NCBI RefSeq assembly: GCF_008704995.1
Contig: NZ_CP023747.1
Location: 1,240,001-1,304,000, forward strand
Origin: Streptomyces nodosus
GTDB taxonomy: Bacteria; Actinomycetota; Actinomycetes; Streptomycetales; Streptomycetaceae
Direction of reading: 5' to 3'
Length of the DNA: 64,000 nt
The notes beneath the pieces were generated by a model. It was not told the origin of the DNA and made no database searches. It saw only the letters and a program-made list of their open reading frames with translations. The translations under genes and the position numbers were made by a program. Each line of letters starts with the position of its first letter. The first letter of the stretch is position 1. Positions 50,292 through 59,092 of this stretch are shown in pieces.

Positions 50292-51530
50292 ATGGCAGGC
50301 AACTCGGACCCGCTGACGCCACGGGCCAAGCTGGCCGTGACCGCGGGCAAGGCGGTCGCTGCGGCATCACGGGCCGCGGGACGCGGCAGCGGATCAGTGA
50401 TCGGCGGCCGGGTGGCACTCAAACTCGACCCCGATCTGCTCGCCCGGCTCGCCCAGAACCTGGACGTGACCCTGGTCTCGGCGACCAACGGAAAGACCAC
50501 GACCACCCGGCTGATCGCCGAGGCGCTGGGCGCCGCGGGCCCGGTGGTGTCCAACGCGCTCGGCGCCAATATGCCCGCCGGCATCACCTCGGCGCTGGCC
50601 GGCGGCTCCGAGGCCAAGTTCGGTGTGATCGAGGTGGACGAGAAGTACCTCGCCGGCGTCGCCCGGGACACCGACCCGAAGTGCATCGCGCTGCTCAACC
50701 TCTCCCGCGACCAGCTCGACCGCGCCGCCGAGACCCGGATGCTCGCCGAGAACTGGCGTGAGGGTCTGTCCGGCACCAAGGCCGTGATCGTGGCCAACGC
50801 GGACGACCCGCTGGTGGTGTGGGCCGCGTCCTCCTCGCCCAATGTGATCTGGGTCGCAGCCGGGCAGATGTGGAAGGACGACGCCTGGTCGTGCCCGTCC
50901 TGCGGCGGTGTGATGCAGCGCCCCGGCGACGACTGGTTCTGCGGCGAGTGCGGATTCCGCCGGCCGACCCCGTCATGGGCGCTCTCCGGCGACCATGTCC
51001 TGGACCCGCACGGCTCCGCCTGGCCCATCCACCTCCAGCTGCCGGGCCGCGCCAACAAGGCCAACGCCGCCAGCTCGGCCGCGGTCGCCGCCGTGTTCGG
51101 GGTGCCCCCGCAGGTGGCCCTGGAGCGGATGTACCAGGTGCAGGCCGTGGCGGGACGCTATGACGTGGTCCAGTTCAAGGAGCGCGACCTGCGTCTGCTG
51201 CTGGCGAAGAACCCGGCCGGCTGGCTGGAGACGTTCTCGCTGATCGACCCGCCGCCGACCCCGGTGATCCTCTCGGTGAACGCGCGCGGCGCGGACGGCA
51301 CCGACACCTCCTGGCTGTGGGACGTCGACTACACGCGGCTGACCGGGCACCCGATCTTCGTCCTCGGCGACCGGAAGCTGGACCTCGCCGTGCGTCTGGA
51401 GGTCGCCAACCAGTCCTTCCAGGTCTGCGAGACCCTCGACGAGGCCGTCCAGCTCGCCCCGCCGGGCCGGATCGAGGTCATCGCGAACTACACCGCGTTC
51501 CAGGACCTGCGCCGCCGCGTCGGCAACTGA
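50292..51530 (+). CDS. murT: MurT, Mur-ligase-like subunit of lipid II isoglutaminyl synthase
   Basis: A 412-aa subunit that, with GatD, amidates the D-glutamate of lipid II to isoglutamine. The Mur-ligase P-loop SATNGKTTTTRL is near residue 62. The zinc-ribbon insert with SCPSCGG and CGECGF is near 199-222, characteristic of MurT. GRANKANAASSAAVAAVFGV is in the central domain near 252. The C-terminal DUF1727 domain (about 300-405) ends IEVIANYTAFQDLRRRVG. AAGGAGG lies 11 nt before ATG 50292. gatD begins 19 bp downstream. Cytosolic/membrane-associated, cell-wall precursor pathway. Confidence 0.95.
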   Translation: MAGNSDPLTPRAKLAVTAGKAVAAASRAAGRGSGSVIGGRVALKLDPDLLARLAQNLDVTLVSATNGKTTTTRLIAEALGAAGPVVSNALGANMPAGITSALAGGSEAKFGVIEVDEKYLAGVARDTDPKCIALLNLSRDQLDRAAETRMLAENWREGLSGTKAVIVANADDPLVVWAASSSPNVIWVAAGQMWKDDAWSCPSCGGVMQRPGDDWFCGECGFRRPTPSWALSGDHVLDPHGSAWPIHLQLPGRANKANAASSAAVAAVFGVPPQVALERMYQVQAVAGRYDVVQFKERDLRLLLAKNPAGWLETFSLIDPPPTPVILSVNARGADGTDTSWLWDVDYTRLTGHPIFVLGDRKLDLAVRLEVANQSFQVCETLDEAVQLAPPGRIEVIANYTAFQDLRRRVGN

Positions 51531-51549
51531 CCCCGAAGGACGATCATCG

Positions 51550-52278
51550 ATGAGTGACAACAGCCTGCGGCTGGTGTGGATCTACCCGGACCTGCTGAGC
51601 ACCTACGGCGACCAGGGCAATGCGCTGGTCGTGGAGCGCCGGGCCCGCCAGCGCGGCCTCGACGTGGCCCGCCTGGACGTCCGCAGCGACCAGCCGATCC
51701 CCACCTCCGGCGACATCTATCTGATCGGCGGCGGCGAGGACCGTCCGCAGCGGCTCGCGGCCGAGCGGCTGCGCCGTGACGGCGGTCTGCACCGGGCCGT
51801 CGAGAACGGTGCGATCGTCTTCTCGGTCTGCGCCGGCTACCAGATCCTGGGCCATGAGTTCGTCAACGACCTCGGTGAGCGCGAGCCCGGCCTCGGACTG
51901 CTCGATGTGGTCTCGGTGCGCGGTGAGGGCGAGCGTTGCGTCGGCGACGTCCTCGCGGACATCGACGCGCGCCTGGGCCTGCCCGCGCTCACCGGCTTCG
52001 AGAACCACCAGGGCGTGACCCACCTGGGCCCGTCCGCCCGCCCCTTCGCCCAGGTGAAGCTCGGCCGGGGCAACGGCACGGGCGACGGCACCGAGGGCGC
52101 GTACAACGACACGGTGTTCGGCACCTACATGCACGGGCCCGTGCTCGCCCGCAACCCGCTGATCGCCGATCTGCTGCTGAAGCTGGCGCTCGATGTGAAC
52201 GCGCTTCCGCCGACCGACGACCAGTGGTACGAGGCGCTGCGCACCGAGCGCATCGCGTCCGCCCAGCAGCCCTCTTAG
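51550..52278 (+). CDS. gatD: GatD, glutaminase subunit of lipid II isoglutaminyl synthase
   Basis: A 242-aa class-I-like glutamine amidotransferase related to CobB/CobQ. The nucleophile is Cys94 in IVFSVCAGYQILGHEF, the position known for S. aureus GatD. The later histidine motif is in FGTYMHGPVLARNPLIADLL near residue 192. It supplies ammonia to MurT for lipid II amidation. ATG 51550 lies 19 bp after murT, with GAAGGA upstream. A 22-bp-stem terminator follows directly. Confidence 0.94.
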   Translation: MSDNSLRLVWIYPDLLSTYGDQGNALVVERRARQRGLDVARLDVRSDQPIPTSGDIYLIGGGEDRPQRLAAERLRRDGGLHRAVENGAIVFSVCAGYQILGHEFVNDLGEREPGLGLLDVVSVRGEGERCVGDVLADIDARLGLPALTGFENHQGVTHLGPSARPFAQVKLGRGNGTGDGTEGAYNDTVFGTYMHGPVLARNPLIADLLLKLALDVNALPPTDDQWYEALRTERIASAQQPS

Positions 52279-52284
52279 TACTGT

Positions 52285-52332
52285 GGCGCCCCGGGCGGCC
52301 GGCCGGTGCTCCGGTCGGCCGCCCGGGGCGCC
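52285..52332 (+). terminator. Strong terminator after gatD
   Basis: Arms 52285-52306 and 52311-52332 pair over 22 bp (one G-U/mismatch) around a TGCT loop; the stem starts GGCGCCCCGGGCGG. Confidence 0.9.
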
Positions 52333-52398
52333 GCTGGGCCCGTCTGACGGGCCCTGCGCACAGCTGAGCGGGGGCGTCCAGCAGGCGGACGCGCGGTG

Positions 52399-52427
52399 TG
52401 GCACCACCCCCGGTCGCCGGTAGGGTG
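52399..52427 (+). promoter_or_regulatory. Possible promoter of pfkA
   Basis: GTGGCA (52399-52404), 17-bp spacer, TAGGGT (52422-52427), 64 bp before the pfkA ATG. A partial match to the consensus. Confidence 0.35.
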
Positions 52428-52490
52428 GCAGTGATCGAGCCGGACAGCGCGGTCCGGTCCCCGGCCCACGTCAAGAAGGTATCTCGGGCT

Positions 52491-53516
52491 ATGCGCATTG
52501 GTGTCCTCACGTCCGGCGGCGACTGCCCCGGCCTGAACGCCGTCATCCGGTCCGTCGTACACCGTGCCGTCGCCGACCACGGCGACGAGGTCATCGGCTT
52601 CCGGGACGGCTGGAAGGGCCTCCTGGAGTGCGACTACCTCAAGCTCGACCTCGACGCGGTGAGCGGCATCCTGGCTCGCGGCGGCACCGTCCTCGGCTCG
52701 TCCCGGGTCCGTCCCGAGCATCTGCGGGACGGCGTGGAGCGGGCCCGGGGCCATGTCGAGGAGCTCGGTCTCGACGGCATCATCCCGATCGGCGGTGAGG
52801 GCACGCTCAAGGCGGCCCGACTGCTGGCGGACCACGGCCTGCCGATCGTCGGCGTGCCCAAGACCATCGACAACGACATCGCCGTCACCGACGTCACCTT
52901 CGGCTTCGACACGGCCGTGGGCGTGGCCACCGAGGCGCTGGACCGGCTCAAGACGACCGCCGAGTCCCACCAGCGGGTGCTGATCGTGGAGGTCATGGGC
53001 CGCCACACCGGCTGGATCGCGCTGCACTCCGGCACGGCCGCCGGCGCCCATGCCATCGTGGTGCCGGAACGCCCCTTCGACATCGAGGAGTTGGCGGCGC
53101 GGGTCGGCGAGCGGTTCTCCGCCGGGAAGCGGTTCGCGATCGTCGTGGCCGCCGAGGGTGCCAAGCCCAGGCCGGGCACCATGGACTTCGACGAGGGCGG
53201 CAAGGACATCTACGGCCACGAGCGCTTCGCCGGCATCGCCCGCCAGCTCTCCCTGGAACTGGAACGGCGGCTCGGCAAGGAGGCGCGTCCGGTGATCCTC
53301 GGGCACGTCCAGCGCGGCGGCACCCCGACGGCGTACGACCGGGTGCTGGCCACCCGCTTCGGCTGGCACGCCGTGGAGGCCGTGCACCGCGGCGAGTTCG
53401 GCCGGATGACCGCGCTGCGCGGCACCGACATCGTGACGGTTCCGCTGGCGGACGCGGTGCAGACGCTGAAGACGGTGCCCCCGGAGCGGTACGCCGAGGC
53501 CGACTGCGTCCTGTGA
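52491..53516 (+). CDS. pfkA: 6-phosphofructokinase
   Basis: A 341-aa PFK converting fructose 6-phosphate to the 1,6-bisphosphate. Motifs are LTSGGDCPGLNAVIRSVV (residues 6-23), IPIGGEGTLKAA near 100, VPKTIDNDIAVTD near 121 and VMGRHTGWIALHSG near 165. The glycine in GGEGT at the E. coli Gly104 position favours ATP as phosphoryl donor; PPi-dependent enzymes have aspartate there. FAGIARQLS and HVQRGGTPTAYDRVLATRFG close the active site. ATG 52491 gives the exact family N-terminus. It is followed by a 14-bp-stem terminator. Streptomycetes carry two or three PFK genes. Confidence 0.95.
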   Translation: MRIGVLTSGGDCPGLNAVIRSVVHRAVADHGDEVIGFRDGWKGLLECDYLKLDLDAVSGILARGGTVLGSSRVRPEHLRDGVERARGHVEELGLDGIIPIGGEGTLKAARLLADHGLPIVGVPKTIDNDIAVTDVTFGFDTAVGVATEALDRLKTTAESHQRVLIVEVMGRHTGWIALHSGTAAGAHAIVVPERPFDIEELAARVGERFSAGKRFAIVVAAEGAKPRPGTMDFDEGGKDIYGHERFAGIARQLSLELERRLGKEARPVILGHVQRGGTPTAYDRVLATRFGWHAVEAVHRGEFGRMTALRGTDIVTVPLADAVQTLKTVPPERYAEADCVL

Positions 53517-53547
53517 CACGGGACCGGTCCGACACCGGACGAAGCAG

Positions 53548-53579
53548 CCGCCCCCGGTCGCAGACGCGACCGGGGGCGG
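53548..53579 (+). terminator. Terminator after pfkA
   Basis: CCGCCCCCGGTCGC (53548-53561), loop AGAC, GCGACCGGGGGCGG (53566-53579), a perfect 14-bp stem followed by TTCT. Confidence 0.92.
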
Positions 53580-53634
53580 TTCTAGTCTGGTCCGGACAGA
53601 CGGCGCACAACCCCCATGAAACAGGAGCCGGCGG

Positions 53635-54585
53635 ATGGATCACAGCGGGCACGGCATGACCATGGATCTGCCGCCGTTCACGCTGGGGCGGGGTCTCGAA
53701 TGGTCCACGGACCCCTTCTTCCTCGTGGCCTGCGTGGCCGGACTGGTCCTGTACGGATGGGGGGTCGCCCGGCTGGTGCGCCGCGGCGACAAGTGGCCGG
53801 TGGGCCGCACGGTCGCCTATGTCATCGGTGTGCTCACGGTGATGCTGGTGATGTGCACCAAGCTGAACGACTACGGCATGGTCATGTTCAGCGTGCACAT
53901 GGTGCAGCACATGGTGATCAGCATGCTGTCGCCGATCCTGATCCTGCTCGGCGCGCCGATCACCCTGGCGCTGCGTGCGCTGCCGACCGCGGGCCGCGGC
54001 CGCCGGGGGCCGCGGGAACTGCTGCTGATGCTGCTGCACAGCCGCTATATGCAGGTGATCACCCACCCGGTGTTCACCATCCCGATGTTCATCGCGAGCC
54101 TCTACGGTCTCTACTTCACCCCGCTGTTCGACTTCCTGATGGAGTCCAGGACCGGGCACATCGTGATGATGGTGCACTTCCTCGCCGTCGGCCTGTCGTT
54201 CTTCTGGCCGATCATGGGCGTGGACCCGGGACCGCACCGCCCCGGTCATCTGATGCGGATGCTGGAGCTGTTCGCGGGCATGCCCTTCCACGCCTTCTTC
54301 GGTATCGCGCTGATGATGGCGTCCACACCGATGATCGGCACCTATCTGCACCCGCCGGCCTCGCTCGGCGTCGACCCCCTGACGGACCAGTCCGCGGCGG
54401 GCGGCATCGCCTGGGCGTTCAGTGAGATCCCGTCCGTGCTGGTGCTGCTGGCGCTGCTCTTCCAGTGGCACGGCTCCGAGCAGCGGCAGGCCAAGCGGAA
54501 GGACCGTGCCGCCGACCGGGACGGCGACAAGGAGCTGGAGGCGTACAACGCCTATCTGGCCTCGCTCAACGCCCGCAGCAACTGA
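53635..54585 (+). CDS. Cytochrome c oxidase assembly protein, CtaG/caa3 type
   Basis: A 316-aa polytopic membrane protein with about seven to eight helices, of the Bacillus-type CtaG (caa3_CtaG) family. Conserved histidine-containing helices are FSVHMVQHMVISMLSPILIL near residue 82, VMMVHFLAVGLSFFWPIMGV near 180 and ELFAGMPFHAFFGIALMMAS near 206; they probably handle copper or heme during oxidase assembly. The N-terminus DHSGHGMTMD is His/Met-rich, as expected for metal handling. AGGAG lies 7 nt before ATG 53635. Confidence 0.9.
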   Translation: MDHSGHGMTMDLPPFTLGRGLEWSTDPFFLVACVAGLVLYGWGVARLVRRGDKWPVGRTVAYVIGVLTVMLVMCTKLNDYGMVMFSVHMVQHMVISMLSPILILLGAPITLALRALPTAGRGRRGPRELLLMLLHSRYMQVITHPVFTIPMFIASLYGLYFTPLFDFLMESRTGHIVMMVHFLAVGLSFFWPIMGVDPGPHRPGHLMRMLELFAGMPFHAFFGIALMMASTPMIGTYLHPPASLGVDPLTDQSAAGGIAWAFSEIPSVLVLLALLFQWHGSEQRQAKRKDRAADRDGDKELEAYNAYLASLNARSN

Positions 54586-54746
54586 ATCCTGGCGCACCAC
54601 GGGGACACCCGGCCGGTGGCGGCCCTGTTCACGGGGCCGCTCCCGGACACTACCCTCGTCGGGACGAAGGCCCTGCCCGTCGGACGCGGTCCGCGCCCGG
54701 GAGGTGCACGGGACCTGGGAGGACGAGCCACGAGGAGGGTGTCGCG

Positions 54747-54905
54747 ATGCCGGGTTCCACGAAGACGATGGGGGTGCTCACCGTGGGTGGGCTCGTCGCG
54801 GTGACGGCCTACACGGTGGCGCTGGGCAGCAGCGGCTGGCTGTGGTTCGGCTGGGTCGTGCTCGGCCTGCTCACGCTCGCCATGGTGCTCACCCGGGACC
54901 ACTGA
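54747..54905 (+). CDS. Small two-helix membrane protein
   Basis: A 52-aa protein with two short hydrophobic segments (about residues 8-24, MGVLTVGGLVAVTAYTV, and 29-47, WLWFGWVVLGLLTLAMVL). ATG 54747 follows GAGGAGGGT at 6 nt. It sits between ctaG and the convergent sensor kinase and is similar in kind to small conserved membrane proteins near oxidase assembly genes; function unknown. Confidence 0.68.
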   Translation: MPGSTKTMGVLTVGGLVAVTAYTVALGSSGWLWFGWVVLGLLTLAMVLTRDH

Positions 54906-54914
54906 GACCAGCCC

Positions 54915-56114
54915 CTAGGACAGCCGTCCCGCCGAGTGCACCCCTGGCTGGTACTTCGGCAGCCGGGCGGTGATCTTCATGCCGGCGCCGACCGCGGTCT
55001 CGATGACCAGGCCGTGGTCGTCGCCGTAGACCTGGCGGAGCCGGTCGTCCACATTGGACAGCCCGATGCCGCCCGACGGGCTGACCTCTCCGGCGAGGAT
55101 CCGGCGCAGCAGCCCGGGGTCCATGCCCGCGCCGTCGTCCTCGATGACGACCAGCGCCTCGGCCCCCGCGTCCTGGGCGGTGATGCTGATGTGGCGCTTG
55201 TCGGCGGTGCCCTCCAGTCCGTGTTTGACGGCGTTCTCCACGAGCGGCTGGAGGCAGAGGAAGGGCAGGGCGACCGGCAGCACCTCGGGTGCTATCTGCA
55301 GGGTGACGGAGAGCCGGTCGCCGAAGCGGGCCCGGACCAGGGCCAGATAGTGGTCGATGGCGTGGAGTTCGTCGGCGAGCGTGGTGAAGTCGCCGTGTCT
55401 GCGGAACGAGTAGCGGGTGAAGTCGGCGAACTCCAGGAGGAGTTCACGGGCCCGCTCGGGGTCGGTCCGCACGAACGAGGCGATCACGGCGAGCGAGTTG
55501 AAGATGAAGTGCGGGGAGATCTGGGCGCGCAGCGCCTTGATCTCGGCCTCGATCAGCCGGGTGCGGGACTGGTCGAGGTCCGCCAGCTCCAGCTGCACGG
55601 AGACCCAGCGAGCCACCTCACCGGCGGCCCGGACCAGCACGGCGGACTCGCGGGGCGCGCAGGCCACCAGGGCCCCGTGCACCCGGTCGTCGACGGTGAG
55701 CGGGGCGACGACGGCCCAGCGCAGCGGACAGTCCGGCTCCTCGCACCGCAGCCGGAAGGCCTCGCCCCGGCCGGTCTCCAGGGGCCCGGCGAGCCGTTCC
55801 AGCACCTCCGCGCGGTGGTGCTCCCCCGCCCCGTCCCAGGCCAGCACGGTCTCCCGGTCGGTCAGACAGAGCGCGTCGGTGCCCAGCAGACTGCGCAGCC
55901 TCCGTGCCGACCTGCGGGCCGTCTCCCCGGTGAGCCCGGCGCGCAGCGGTGGCGCGGCCAGGGAGGCGGTGTGCAGGGTCTGGAAGGTGGCGTGTTCGAC
56001 CGGGGTGCCGAGACCGCCGAGGTTCTCCGGGCGCGCGGTGCGCCGGCCGATCCAGAACCCGGCGGCCAGCAGGGGGAGCACGGCCACGCACAGGCCCGCC
56101 AGGAAGCCGCTCAT
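54915..56114 (-). CDS. Sensor histidine kinase, LytS/YpdA type
   Basis: A 399-aa kinase with one N-terminal membrane helix (residues 3-22) and a GAF-like cytosolic domain (about 60-200, with CEEPDCPLRWAVVAPL). The His_kinase domain carries the phospho-acceptor in ALRAQISPHFIFNSLAVIAS near 220. The ATPase has N box PLVENAVKHG near 315, DDGAGMDPGLLRR near 350 and GIGLSNVDDRLRQVYGDDHG near 365. ATG 56114 overlaps the symporter stop (ATGA). Together with the LytTR regulator at the head of the operon it forms a two-component system whose transporter genes lie between the two, suggesting sensing of the transported carboxylate. Confidence 0.9.
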   Translation of the reverse strand: MSGFLAGLCVAVLPLLAAGFWIGRRTARPENLGGLGTPVEHATFQTLHTASLAAPPLRAGLTGETARRSARRLRSLLGTDALCLTDRETVLAWDGAGEHHRAEVLERLAGPLETGRGEAFRLRCEEPDCPLRWAVVAPLTVDDRVHGALVACAPRESAVLVRAAGEVARWVSVQLELADLDQSRTRLIEAEIKALRAQISPHFIFNSLAVIASFVRTDPERARELLLEFADFTRYSFRRHGDFTTLADELHAIDHYLALVRARFGDRLSVTLQIAPEVLPVALPFLCLQPLVENAVKHGLEGTADKRHISITAQDAGAEALVVIEDDGAGMDPGLLRRILAGEVSPSGGIGLSNVDDRLRQVYGDDHGLVIETAVGAGMKITARLPKYQPGVHSAGRLS

Positions 56115-57823
56115 GCCGTCGTCTCCGTCCGCAGTTCCTCGGGCAGATGGAACCGGGCGAGGATCGCCGCCGTGCCGGCCGGCACCCGCCGCGGGGTGGC
56201 CAGGGACACCAGCACCATGGTGAGGAAGCCCAGCGGCACCGACCAGAGGGCGGGCCAGGCGAGCAGGGCGTGCAGGGTGCCGGTGCCGGGGTAGCCGGCC
56301 ATGGTCGCCGCCACGGCGCCGAACGCCGAACCGCCCCCGGTGAGCATGCCCGCGGCCGCTCCGGGCGGGGTCAGCCGCCGCCACCAGATGCCCAGCACCA
56401 GCAGCGGGCAGAAGGAGGAGGCGGACACGGCGAACGCCAGGCCCACCGCGTCGGCCACCGGGAGCCCGCCCACCAGGACGCTGGCCGCCAGCGGCACCAC
56501 CATGGCGAGCAGGGTGCCGAGCCGGAAGTGCCGTACGCCCCGCGACGGCAGCACGTCCTGGGTGAGCACCCCGGCCACCGCCATGGTCACCCCGGAGGCC
56601 GTGGACAGGAACGCGGCGAAGGCCCCGCCCGCCACCAGCGCGCCCAGCAGGTCCCCGCCGACACCGCCGATCATGCGGTCGGGCAGCAGCAGCACGGCGG
56701 CGTCGGCGTCCCCGGTGAGGGTGAGTTCGGGGGCGTAGAGCCGGCCCAGCGCCCCGTAGACGGGCGGCAGCAGATAGAAGGCGCCGATCAGCCCGAGCAC
56801 GGCGACGGTGGTGCGGCGGGCCGCGACGCCATGGGGGCTGGTGTAGAAGCGGACGACGACATGCGGCAGCCCCATGGTGCCGAGGAAGGTGGCGAGGATC
56901 AGCCCGTAGGTGGCGTACAGCGGGCGTTCGGCGCGCCCGGAGGCCAGCGAGGTGGACATGCCGCCGTTGCTGCCGCGATCGGCGACGGGCACGGGGGCGC
57001 CCTGGTCGAAGGTCAGCCGGGTGCCGTGCTCGACATGGTGGACGCCGGGGGCGAGGTCCAGCCGCTGCCCCGAGTGGTGTCTGCCGTCGACCGTGCCGGT
57101 GACCGTCACCTCGAGCGGCCGGGACAGTCGCAGATCGACGCTGTCGCCGATCCGTACGACACGGTGGTCACGGAAGGCCGGCGGTTCCGAGAGGGGGGCG
57201 CGGGGTGCGCCGTCGCCCTGCCAGGCCAGGACCAGGAAGAGCGCGGGCACCAGCAGGGCGGTGAGTTTGAGCCAGTACTGGAAGGCCTGGACGAAGGTGA
57301 TGCTGCGCATGCCGCCGGCGGCGACGGTGGCGACCACCACGACCGCCACGATGACCCCGCCGAGCGCGGCGGGCGCACCGGTCAGCACGGCCAGGGTGAG
57401 CCCGGCGCCCTGGAGCTGGGGCAGCAGATACAGCCAGCCGACCCCGACGACGAAGGTGCCGGCGAGCCTGCGCACCTGCTGCGAGGCGAGCCGGGCCTCG
57501 GCGAAGTCGGGGAGGGTGTAGGCGCCGGAGCGGCGCAGGGGTGCGGCGACGAACAGCAGCAGCACCAGATAGCCGGCGGTGTAGCCGACCGGGTACCAGA
57601 GCATGTCGGGACCCTGGACCAGGACGAGTCCCGCGATACCCAGGAAGGAGGCTGCGGAGAGGTATTCGCCGCTGATCGCGGCCGCGTTGAGGCGGGGGCC
57701 CACGGTGCGGGAGGCGACATAGAAGTCGGAGGTGGTGCGGGAGATCCGCAGCCCGAAGGCGCCCACCAGGACGGTCGCCAGGACGACGAGGGCGACCGCG
57801 GGAACGGCGTAGTTCGGGTTCAC
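56111..57823 (-). CDS. Sodium:solute symporter, acetate/pyruvate type (ActP-like)
   Basis: A 570-aa SSS-family transporter with about thirteen membrane helices. Family marks are ASRTVGPRLNAAAISGEYLS near residue 38, AASFLGIAGLVLVQGPDMLW near 57, and the sodium-site helices near TMGLPHVVVRFYTSPHG around 317. The DUF485 partner gene just upstream mirrors yjcH-actP, favouring monocarboxylate substrates. A soluble-looking loop (about 205-290) between helices is longer than in ActP. The GTG start overlaps nothing but lies 9 bp after the DUF485 stop; its own stop overlaps the kinase start. Confidence 0.9.
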   Translation of the reverse strand: MNPNYAVPAVALVVLATVLVGAFGLRISRTTSDFYVASRTVGPRLNAAAISGEYLSAASFLGIAGLVLVQGPDMLWYPVGYTAGYLVLLLFVAAPLRRSGAYTLPDFAEARLASQQVRRLAGTFVVGVGWLYLLPQLQGAGLTLAVLTGAPAALGGVIVAVVVVATVAAGGMRSITFVQAFQYWLKLTALLVPALFLVLAWQGDGAPRAPLSEPPAFRDHRVVRIGDSVDLRLSRPLEVTVTGTVDGRHHSGQRLDLAPGVHHVEHGTRLTFDQGAPVPVADRGSNGGMSTSLASGRAERPLYATYGLILATFLGTMGLPHVVVRFYTSPHGVAARRTTVAVLGLIGAFYLLPPVYGALGRLYAPELTLTGDADAAVLLLPDRMIGGVGGDLLGALVAGGAFAAFLSTASGVTMAVAGVLTQDVLPSRGVRHFRLGTLLAMVVPLAASVLVGGLPVADAVGLAFAVSASSFCPLLVLGIWWRRLTPPGAAAGMLTGGGSAFGAVAATMAGYPGTGTLHALLAWPALWSVPLGFLTMVLVSLATPRRVPAGTAAILARFHLPEELRTETTA

Positions 57824-57832
57824 GGCGGCGCC

Positions 57833-58189
57833 TCAGCGGTCCTCGACGAGACGGACGAAGTCCTTCTCGTTGCGCTCGGCGCGGCGTACGTACCAGCGGG
57901 CGAGGAGAACCAGCGGCGGGTAGACGCCGAAGCCCAGCACGGCCCACTTCAGTCCGGCGTCACTCGTGGTGGCGAAGACCAGGGGCAGGGGGCCCACCAG
58001 CAGCACCAGCACCGTGAACACCAGCAGCGCCGCCCTCAGCTGACTGCGCATCAGGGAGCGGACATAGGTGTGGCCCAGGGTGGTCTGCTCCTCTATCTCC
58101 GTGCGCGGCCGGTAGTAGCCGGAGGTGCGGCGGACCCGGCGGGGCGGCCCGGTGACGACGACACGGCGTTCGGCGGGGTCCTGAGGCAC
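57833..58189 (-). CDS. DUF485 membrane protein, symporter partner
   Basis: A 118-aa protein with two membrane helices (about residues 51-72 and 80-100) typical of DUF485/YjcH. FGVYPPLVLLARWYVRRAER is near the end and a basic N-terminal tail comes before the helices. GTG 58189 follows GAGG at 7-8 nt, 7 bp after the response-regulator stop. DUF485 proteins accompany ActP-type symporters as a small subunit or stabiliser. Here it sits between the regulator and the symporter gene. Confidence 0.88.
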   Translation of the reverse strand: MPQDPAERRVVVTGPPRRVRRTSGYYRPRTEIEEQTTLGHTYVRSLMRSQLRAALLVFTVLVLLVGPLPLVFATTSDAGLKWAVLGFGVYPPLVLLARWYVRRAERNEKDFVRLVEDR

Positions 58190-58196
58190 GCCGACC

Positions 58197-58955
58197 TCAC
58201 CGGCCCGTGGTCCGGTGCATCAACAGGTCCCGCAGCTCACGGGCGTGCCGCCGGCTGACCTGGAGTTCGACGGGGCCGACGAGGACGCTCACCGAGCCCG
58301 CGTCCAGGCGGAGTTCGTCGATATGGCGCAGGGCGACGAGATGGCGACGGTGGATACGGACGAACCCGCGCGAGCGCCAGCGTTCCTCCAGGGTGGACAG
58401 CGGGATCCGGACGAGATGGCTGCCCTGGGCGGTGTGCATCCGGGCGTAGTCGCCCTGCGCCTCCACATGGGTGATGTCCTCGACGGGCACGAACCGTGTC
58501 ACACCGCCGAGTTCGACGGTGATGTGGCCGGGGTCGGGTTCGTGCACGGGTATCCGCGCCGCGCTCTCCCGCAGTTGGGCGGCGCGCCGCACGGCCTCCG
58601 CGAGCCTCTCCCGCCGTACCGGTTTGAGGACGTAGTCGACGGCCTTGAGGTCGAAGGCCTGTACGGCGAAGCCCTCGTGGGCGGTGACGAACACGACGAG
58701 CGGCGGCCGGGCGAAGCCGGTCAGCAGCCGGGCCATCTCCAGGCCGTCGAGTCCGGGCATATGGATGTCGAGGAAGACGACGTCGACGGCGTCGGGGCCG
58801 TCCGGCCCGGACTCCAGGGCGCGGTTGATGCGGCGCAGCGCCTCGGTCGCGTCGCCCGCGCCCTCCACACTGCCGATGCGGGGGTCCGCGTTGAGCAGGT
58901 ACAGAAGCTCTTCGAGGGAAGGGCGTTCGTCGTCGACGGCGAGGGCACGCAGCAT
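58197..58955 (-). CDS. LytTR-family response regulator
   Basis: A 252-aa regulator. The receiver domain is residues 1-118, with the phospho-acceptor aspartate in VVFLDIHMPGLDGLEMARLL near 60, VTAHEGFAVQAF and the lysine in YVLKPVRRERL. The LytTR DNA-binding domain is about 150-248 (EDITHVEAQGDYARMHTAQG, RIHRRHLVALRHIDELRL). First gene of the four-gene operon with DUF485, symporter and LytS-type kinase. ATG 58955 lies eight bases after a consensus TAGACT -10 without SD, so it is leaderless or nearly so. Confidence 0.92.
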   Translation of the reverse strand: MLRALAVDDERPSLEELLYLLNADPRIGSVEGAGDATEALRRINRALESGPDGPDAVDVVFLDIHMPGLDGLEMARLLTGFARPPLVVFVTAHEGFAVQAFDLKAVDYVLKPVRRERLAEAVRRAAQLRESAARIPVHEPDPGHITVELGGVTRFVPVEDITHVEAQGDYARMHTAQGSHLVRIPLSTLEERWRSRGFVRIHRRHLVALRHIDELRLDAGSVSVLVGPVELQVSRRHARELRDLLMHRTTGR

Positions 58956-58963
58956 GAACGTGG

Positions 58964-58969
58964 AGTCTA
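58964..58969 (-). promoter_or_regulatory. Consensus -10 TAGACT before the LytTR operon
   Basis: TAGACT (58969-58964 on the minus strand) is a common Streptomyces housekeeping -10 and ends eight bases from ATG 58955. A GTGTC-G-GACAC palindrome lies about 7 bp upstream of it. No clear -35. Confidence 0.5.
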
Positions 58970-59080
58970 GGGGGTGTCCGACACATGAGCGCGGGTGAAG
59001 GAGCGGTGTCCTGTGCGTGCGACGGACATGCGCGCAGCCGGACGTACGCGCTGAGCACGGCGGGCGCCCCGCTCTGGGCA

Positions 59081-59086
59081 TACAGT
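59081..59086 (+). promoter_or_regulatory. -10 box TACAGT six bases before the Lrp/AsnC start
   Basis: TACAGT ends at 59086; GCCCCC then leads directly into ATG 59093, with no SD. A leaderless mRNA is implied. The -35 is not recognisable. Confidence 0.5.
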
Positions 59087-59092
59087 GCCCCC

